A stretch of 64,000 nt of DNA, from contig NZ_KE386572.1 in NCBI RefSeq assembly GCF_000427665.1, positions 3,248,196 to 3,312,195 of the forward strand, written 5' to 3'. This document shows, piece after piece, positions 59,726-64,000 of this stretch. Numbering within the stretch: the stretch's first letter is position 1; each line of letters starts with the position of its first letter. Source of the DNA: Geminicoccus roseus DSM 18922. GTDB taxonomy: Bacteria; Pseudomonadota; Alphaproteobacteria; Geminicoccales; Geminicoccaceae. Position numbers and translations under genes: made by a program. The notes below the pieces were generated by a model. That model saw nothing but the letters and a program-made list of their open reading frames with translations. It was not told the DNA's origin and searched no databases.

Positions 59726-60730
59726 ATGGTCACGAAGGCGTTGCGGGCCGTCGTCCGTCTTGCCCGAAGCGAAGCCGCCCCGGTCGGGCTGGCGATGCTG
59801 CGCGGCGGGGAATGCTGGAGCGGCACGATCGGGCCGGACGGGCCGCGGCCGGGAGTCCAGGAGCGCCATCTCCTCTACAGCTTCACCAAGACCATCACGG
59901 CGGCGGCCGCCCTGCGGCTGGCGGAGCGGGGCGTGCTGGATCTGGACCGGCCGGCCTCGGCCTGGCTCGCCAGCCCGGCCAGCGCCGGTCGCTTCACCCT
60001 CCGCCAGCTCCTGGCCCACACCTCCGGCCTACCCGACTATGGCGGCTGCGCCCGCTACCAGGCGGCGGTGCGGGCGAAGGGCCGGCCCTGGTCGCGCGAG
60101 GACTATCTGCGCGAGACCGGGGCCGAACGGCTCCGGTTCGAGCCGGGGCAGGGCTGGGCCTATTCCAACATCGGCTACATGCTGGTGAAGGACATCCTGG
60201 TCCGGGCGACCGGCATGGCGTTCGGCCCGCTGCTGCACCGGGAAGTGTTCGGTCCCCTCGGGATCGAGGACGCGGCGGTGCCCGAAGAACACGCCGATCT
60301 CGGCGCCTACCGGTTCGGGCTGAGCCGGCTGTTCGACGAGCAGCCGGTCGCGGCATGCTACCATCCGGGCTGGATCGCCACCGGCGTGGTTGGGGCCACG
60401 CCGCTTAGCGCCGCCCGGATCCTGCACGGCCTGATGGCGGGCGACCTGCTGGGGGCTGCCTCCCTGGCGGCGATGCGGGCCGCGCGGCCCGTGGCCGCTC
60501 CGGTCGACGGGCGGCCCTGGCAGGCGCCCGGCTATGGGCTGGGCCTGATGGTCGAGACCGACCCGGACGCGCCGCAGCTGATCGGCCATACCGGCGGCGG
60601 GCCCGGCTGTTCCACGGCGGTCTACCACCTGGCCGGCGCCGCGCCGCCCGCCACGGTCTGCGTCGTCACCCGAAACGAGGATGCCGGGCTGGCGGAGCGG
60701 ATGGCGCTGGCGGCGCTGACCGCCGGCTGA
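59726..60730 (+). CDS. Serine hydrolase of the beta-lactamase/class C family
   Basis: A 334-residue protein (PF00144) with the SxxK motif in LYSFTKTI, the Tyr-Asn pair in AYSNIGYM, and HTGGGPG in place of KTG. No signal peptide is seen, so it is cytosolic; an esterase or D-aminopeptidase-like function is as likely as a beta-lactamase. ATG 59726 fits better than the in-frame upstream start, which adds a Pro/Gly/Arg-rich stretch. Divergent from the iron uptake genes. Confidence 0.82.
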   Translation: MVTKALRAVVRLARSEAAPVGLAMLRGGECWSGTIGPDGPRPGVQERHLLYSFTKTITAAAALRLAERGVLDLDRPASAWLASPASAGRFTLRQLLAHTSGLPDYGGCARYQAAVRAKGRPWSREDYLRETGAERLRFEPGQGWAYSNIGYMLVKDILVRATGMAFGPLLHREVFGPLGIEDAAVPEEHADLGAYRFGLSRLFDEQPVAACYHPGWIATGVVGATPLSAARILHGLMAGDLLGAASLAAMRAARPVAAPVDGRPWQAPGYGLGLMVETDPDAPQLIGHTGGGPGCSTAVYHLAGAAPPATVCVVTRNEDAGLAERMALAALTAG

Positions 60731-60811
60731 GGGGCCGGCCTCGGCCATGCAACGCCCTGCCCGGCAAGGCCGTTGCAGCAGGAACGACCTCCAACCCGGG
60801 AAGCATGCTGC

Positions 60812-61756
60812 ATGGGTGCCGGCCACCATCACCACCACCCGGGCGCCGAAAGCGGCGACCGGCGGGTCCTCTGGGCGGTGGCGATCAACCTGCTGCTCAC
60901 CCTGGCCCAGATCGTGGGCGGCATCCTGGCTGGCAGCCTCGCCCTGGTTGCTGATGCCATCCACAACCTGAGCGACGCCATCTCGATCGGCATCGGCTAC
61001 ATCGCACGGCGGATCGCGCGCCGGCCGGCCAACGAGGCCATGACGTTCGGCTACGTGCGCGCCGAGATCGTGGCCGCCCTGATCAACTACACGACCCTGA
61101 TCGTGATCGGCGTCTACCTCGTCTATGAGGCGGTGATGCGCTTCATCGAGCCGAAGCCGGTGACAGGCTGGCTGGTGGTGGTGGTGGGCGGCATCGCGTT
61201 CGTGGTGGATCTGGCAACCGCCGTCCTGACCTATGCGCTCTCCAAGGAGAGCATGAACATCCGGGCGGTGTTCCTGCACAATGTCGCCGACACGCTCGGC
61301 TCGGTCGGCGTGATCGCGGCGGGCACCCTGGTCCTGCTGTACGACTGGCAGATCGCCGACCCGATCATCACCCTGCTGATCGCCGCTTATGTCCTGTGGC
61401 AGGCGTTCCGGGAAATCGGCGGCTCGATCCGCATGCTGATGCTCAGCACCCCACCCGGGATCGACGTCTTGGCGCTGGTCGGCGCCATGCGGGAGGCCGA
61501 GGGCGTGGCGGATGTCCACCATGTCCATGTGTTCGCGCTCGACGAGCAGGAGAACGCGCTGGAGGCGCATGTGGTCCTGGAGGACGGGGCCGATGCCGAG
61601 GCGGTCAAGTGCTCGCTGAGAGAGCGCCTGCGCGACGGCTTCGGCGTCGGCCACACGACCCTGGAGCTGGAGAGCCGGGCGACCTGCCGCCGGAACGGGG
61701 AAACGGAGACCATCGGGCACCGGATCGGGGCCGCACCGCGCGGGCGGCCCCGGTGA
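60812..61756 (+). CDS. CDF family metal exporter
   Basis: A 314-residue cation diffusion facilitator (PF01545), six helices. The Zn-type sites HNLSD (in VADAIHNLSDAIS) and HNVAD (FLHNVADTLGS) are the usual HxxxD pairs. The N-terminus starts MGAGHHHHHPG, a histidine cluster likely to bind metal. The C-terminal domain (about 215-300) has VHHVHVFALDEQEN. Likely zinc or cobalt/cadmium efflux by proton exchange. ATG 60812 is preferred because the longer reading lacks support. Confidence 0.9.
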   Translation: MGAGHHHHHPGAESGDRRVLWAVAINLLLTLAQIVGGILAGSLALVADAIHNLSDAISIGIGYIARRIARRPANEAMTFGYVRAEIVAALINYTTLIVIGVYLVYEAVMRFIEPKPVTGWLVVVVGGIAFVVDLATAVLTYALSKESMNIRAVFLHNVADTLGSVGVIAAGTLVLLYDWQIADPIITLLIAAYVLWQAFREIGGSIRMLMLSTPPGIDVLALVGAMREAEGVADVHHVHVFALDEQENALEAHVVLEDGADAEAVKCSLRERLRDGFGVGHTTLELESRATCRRNGETETIGHRIGAAPRGRPR

Positions 61757-61792
61757 GCCTCGGCCAGGCCTGGCCGCCTGCGGACTGGAGGA

Positions 61793-62863
61793 TCAGCCCG
61801 CCGCGCTGACCAGGATCTTCAGCTTGCCCGCCCCTGGCCGGGTCAGCACCTCAAAGCCCCGGCCGACCGCCTCATCCAGCCCGACCCGGTCGGACAGGAT
61901 CTTCTCCACCGGCATCTTGCCCGCCGCCACCAGGCTGATGGTGCGCGGCCACAAGGTCAGCGGATAGCACCAGCTCCCTTCCAGGGTGATGTCCTTGGTC
62001 ACCAGCATCGACACGTCGACCATGCCCGGCGCCACCGACAGGCCGACCTGGACGATCGTGCCGCGCTTGCGCACGTTCCTGATGCAGGTGTCGAGCGCCC
62101 CTGCATGGCCCACGCACTCGATCGCCACGTCGACGCCCTGGCCGGCCTCGGTCTGCGCGGCAATCCGGGCGGCCGCGTCGGGTGCTTCCGGATCGACCGC
62201 GTCATCGACCACGCCCAGCTCCATGATCCGCTCCCGGCGCAAGGGATTGGTTTCCGACACGATGATCCGGGTGGCGCCCGCGGCACTGGCCGCCAGGGCC
62301 GCCAGCGCCCCGATCGGCCCGGCCCCGGTGATCAGGACGGTGCTGCCGGCCTGCACCCGGCCCTTGTCCACCGCATGCACCACCACCGCCGCCGGCTCGA
62401 TCATGGCGCCCTGCTCGTCGCTGACCTCGTCGGGGAGCTTCGCCACGTTCGGCTCGCGCACGATCGCCTGCTCGCCGAACCCGCCCCACGGCCAGTTCAG
62501 CCCGACCATGCCGAGCCTGGCGCTCAGCTGGCCCTGGCCGCGCCGGGCGTAGAAGTCGTCGGGCGGCGCCACCAGCGGCTGCACGGCAACCCGGTCGCCG
62601 GCCCGGACGCTCGTCACGTTGGAACCGACCGCCAGCACCCGGCCGGAGAACTCGTGGCCCAGGATCTGCGGCGCCTTCGCACCGGTGAAGGGATCGGTGG
62701 TGGTCGGGATGAAGATCGGCCCGGCCAAGTACTCGTGCAGGTCGGTCCCGCAGATCCCGCACCAGGCGGTCTTGAGGACCACGTCGTCCGGCCCCGGCCG
62801 GTCGGGTGGCGGTACGTCCTCGACGCGCAGGTCCTTGACCCCGTGGAAACGCAGTGCCCGCAT
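61793..62863 (-). CDS. Zinc-dependent alcohol/polyol dehydrogenase
   Basis: A 356-residue medium-chain dehydrogenase (PF08240/PF00107) of the butanediol/sorbitol dehydrogenase group. Catalytic zinc ligands are in WCGICGTDLHEY and GHEFSG, the NAD fold shows VLITGAGPIGALAAL and VSETNPLRRE. I see no four-cysteine structural zinc loop in the usual place (PLVAPPDDFYARR). ATG 62863 has AAAGGAG upstream. Together with the GntR and DapA-family genes to the right it suggests a sugar-acid pathway. Confidence 0.9.
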   Translation of the reverse strand: MRALRFHGVKDLRVEDVPPPDRPGPDDVVLKTAWCGICGTDLHEYLAGPIFIPTTTDPFTGAKAPQILGHEFSGRVLAVGSNVTSVRAGDRVAVQPLVAPPDDFYARRGQGQLSARLGMVGLNWPWGGFGEQAIVREPNVAKLPDEVSDEQGAMIEPAAVVVHAVDKGRVQAGSTVLITGAGPIGALAALAASAAGATRIIVSETNPLRRERIMELGVVDDAVDPEAPDAAARIAAQTEAGQGVDVAIECVGHAGALDTCIRNVRKRGTIVQVGLSVAPGMVDVSMLVTKDITLEGSWCYPLTLWPRTISLVAAGKMPVEKILSDRVGLDEAVGRGFEVLTRPGAGKLKILVSAAG

Positions 62864-62915
62864 TGCCTGCTCCTTTGCCGGCAGGCCGCTCGCAGCGCCC
62901 GTCCGGTCGCTCCCC

Positions 62916-62927
62916 TGATCATGATCA
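62916..62927. promoter_or_regulatory. Perfect palindrome upstream of the dehydrogenase
   Basis: TGATCATGATCA, a 12-bp perfect palindrome 53 nt upstream of the dehydrogenase start and just after the GntR gene. A GntR dimer site is a fair guess. Confidence 0.45.
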
Positions 62928-63002
62928 AGGAACGACGCCGGCGACATCGAAGCAAGGGGTCGACGACGGCTGCGGCATCGGGGCCGTCCGCTGCGCGGCC
63001 GG

Positions 63003-63674
63003 TCAGCCCATGCCCAGCGCCCGGTTGCGCGCCCGGTGGATATGCGCCGCCATGGCTTCCTCGGCCCCGGCCTCGTCGCGGGCGCGCATCCGCTCGATGA
63101 TCCGCAGATGCTCCTCCATCACCGGGACCACCAGCGTGTCGATACGGGTGGCGGCATCGCGGATCAGGCGGATCTTGATCGAGTTGACGCGATAGGCCTT
63201 GCTGATGATCTCGTTGCCCAGCGCATCGATGATCTGGTCGTGCATGCCCCAGTCGGTCGACTGGGCCAGCGCCTGCACCTCCGGGGTGGGTCCCTCCGCC
63301 AAGGCGCGGTCCAGCACCAGCCGGTGGGCGGCCTCCAGGCGGGACAGCACCTCGTCGCCAGCGGTGTTCACGTAGATCCGCGTCGCCGGCCCCTCCAGGA
63401 ACAGGCGGAACTGATAGGCGTCGCGGATCAGGTTCAGGTCGAGATTGGCGATCTGCATGCCGCGCTGCGGCACGGTGCGGATCAGGCCCTCCGCTTCCAG
63501 CCGCGGGATCAGCTCGCGGATCGCTCCCAGCGGCATCCCGGTCAGCGCCACCAGCTCGCGCTGCGAGACGAACTGCCCGGGCGTCAGCTCGCGGGCCAGC
63601 AGGTGCCGGGTGAACCGGTCATAGGCCTTCTCGCGCTGCTTGCGCTGCGAGCTGTTGTCGGCCTCGACCGTCAC
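63003..63674 (-). CDS. GntR-family (FCD) transcriptional regulator
   Basis: A 223-residue regulator. N-terminal winged helix (about 10-75: RFTRHLLARELTPGQFVSQR, MPLGAIRELIPRLEAEGLI) and a C-terminal FCD ligand domain with the metal-binding DxxxHxxxxxxxxN/H pattern (DWGMHDQIIDALGN and a late MEEHLRII and HIHRAR). GTG 63674 overlaps the DapA-family stop (GTGA), so the two are cotranslated. It probably controls this catabolic module. Confidence 0.88.
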   Translation of the reverse strand: MTVEADNSSQRKQREKAYDRFTRHLLARELTPGQFVSQRELVALTGMPLGAIRELIPRLEAEGLIRTVPQRGMQIANLDLNLIRDAYQFRLFLEGPATRIYVNTAGDEVLSRLEAAHRLVLDRALAEGPTPEVQALAQSTDWGMHDQIIDALGNEIISKAYRVNSIKIRLIRDAATRIDTLVVPVMEEHLRIIERMRARDEAGAEEAMAAHIHRARNRALGMG

Positions 63675-64000
63675 GCGGCCACGCCGGGCAAGGGTTTCGC
63701 CACGATCTCGTCCAGATGGCCGGCGGCGCGGGCGATCCTTTCGGCGGCAAGCGGCAGGAGCGGCGGGCGGACCTCGGCCCAGGCGCGCGAGCCGGTCTGG
63801 CGGGCGATCAGCGCCTTGACCGCCGGGATCACCGGCAGTTGGCCGATCTCGTCGACCAGCCGGTTGATGCGCGGATCGTCCTGCCCATCGGTTGCCAGCG
63901 GCAAGAGGGCCGCCGGGCACAGGTTGGCCAGCCCGCAGATGCTGCCGGCCCCGCCCAGGCGGACAGCACCGGCCAGGTGCCGCTCGTCACCGACCAGGAT
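63671..64000 (-). CDS. DapA/NanA family aldolase, 5' end outside window
   Basis: 110 codons of the C-terminal part of a DHDPS-family barrel (PF00701) enter from the right edge: VGDERHLAGAVRLGGAGSIC, GLANLCPAALLPL, LPVIPAVKALIARQTGS. The glycine-rich GGAGSICGLAN block is typical. The Schiff-base lysine region lies outside the window. In the context of GntR and a polyol dehydrogenase it is probably a 2-keto-3-deoxy-sugar-acid aldolase or dehydratase rather than lysine-pathway DapA. Confidence 0.85.
   Translation of the reverse strand: MLVGDERHLAGAVRLGGAGSICGLANLCPAALLPLATDGQDDPRINRLVDEIGQLPVIPAVKALIARQTGSRAWAEVRPPLLPLAAERIARAAGHLDEIVAKPLPGVAA

Overview
The window looks like a chromosomal segment of a GC-rich, metabolically versatile alphaproteobacterium. 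This rests on the strongly GC-biased coding, frequent GTG/TTG starts in 4-nt overlaps (GTGA, TTGA, ATGA), an FdsGBAD-type NAD-dependent formate dehydrogenase, several ABC/TRAP uptake operons and a TRAP/uronate module. I cannot assign a genus from sequence alone; a soil or plant-associated lifestyle is an inference from the sugar, uronate and nitrile genes.

Region 1 (1-8801) is a compact exopolysaccharide locus transcribed leftwards: a WcaJ-type priming transferase, a GT2 glycosyltransferase, a Wzy-like polymerase, a Wzx-like flippase, a divergent murA paralogue, a murB paralogue overlapping it by 4 nt, and a membrane-anchored alginate-lyase-like protein cut by the window edge. Base composition changes abruptly from about 7.35 kb leftward, inside the 3' end of the priming-transferase gene, so the left part looks like an exchanged polysaccharide cassette. 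A dedicated MurA+MurB pair inside an EPS operon is the most unusual thing here; it suggests a lactyl-ether (muramic-acid-like) sugar in the polymer.

Region 2 (8.8-20.5 kb) is a rare-sugar catabolic operon: Rpe-family epimerase, ROK kinase, ROK repressor, CUT1 ABC transporter (binding protein, two permeases, ATPase), Gfo/Idh/MocA dehydrogenase, TIM-barrel isomerase and an alpha/beta hydrolase, with a divergent DUF993 protein. A 23-bp motif occurs twice (upstream of the binding-protein gene and of the first gene) and probably is the ROK operator. Region 3 (20.5-23.2 kb) is a scarred segment: a methyltransferase gene, a truncated duplicate of its 5' end, IS5-family transposase fragments, and an AT-rich island encoding a secreted Asn/Gly protein made of six perfect-length 13-residue repeats. 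Region 4 (23.2-31.6 kb) holds a DUF2946/PepSY pair, an ArsR regulator with an ene-reductase, a secreted matrixin-like metalloprotease with a partner protein, MsrQ, a ThuA-like protein and cytochrome b561.

Region 5 (31.6-38.6 kb) is fdsGBA-fdhD-fdsD with its LysR regulator and a T-N11-A palindrome. Region 6 (38.8-41.8 kb) has a PAS-adenylate/guanylate cyclase and a soluble PAS histidine kinase, convergent. Region 7 (41.9-47.5 kb) is a uronate module: uxaC, TRAP dctPQM, a KdgF-like cupin and a divergent SDR. Region 8 (47.6-51.7 kb) has a DUF6481 protein, a VOC protein, a three-subunit cobalt-type nitrile hydratase (beta split in two genes) with a His-rich accessory protein, and an aldo/keto reductase under a perfect palindrome that resembles the one upstream of DUF993. 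Region 9 (51.7-56.7 kb) is a complete nikABCDE operon preceded by an exact GTATGA-N16-TCATAC NikR operator. Region 10 (56.7-64 kb) has a ferric-iron FbpA/FbpB pair without an ATPase, a serine hydrolase, a CDF metal exporter, and a GntR-regulated sugar dehydrogenase/DapA-family module cut by the right edge.

A recurring architecture: in three separate transporter operons the binding-protein gene is followed by a perfect GC-rich stem-loop (11, 13 and 12 bp arms) before the permease gene, consistent with binding-protein mRNA stabilisation or partial termination. No rRNA, tRNA or CRISPR array was seen.
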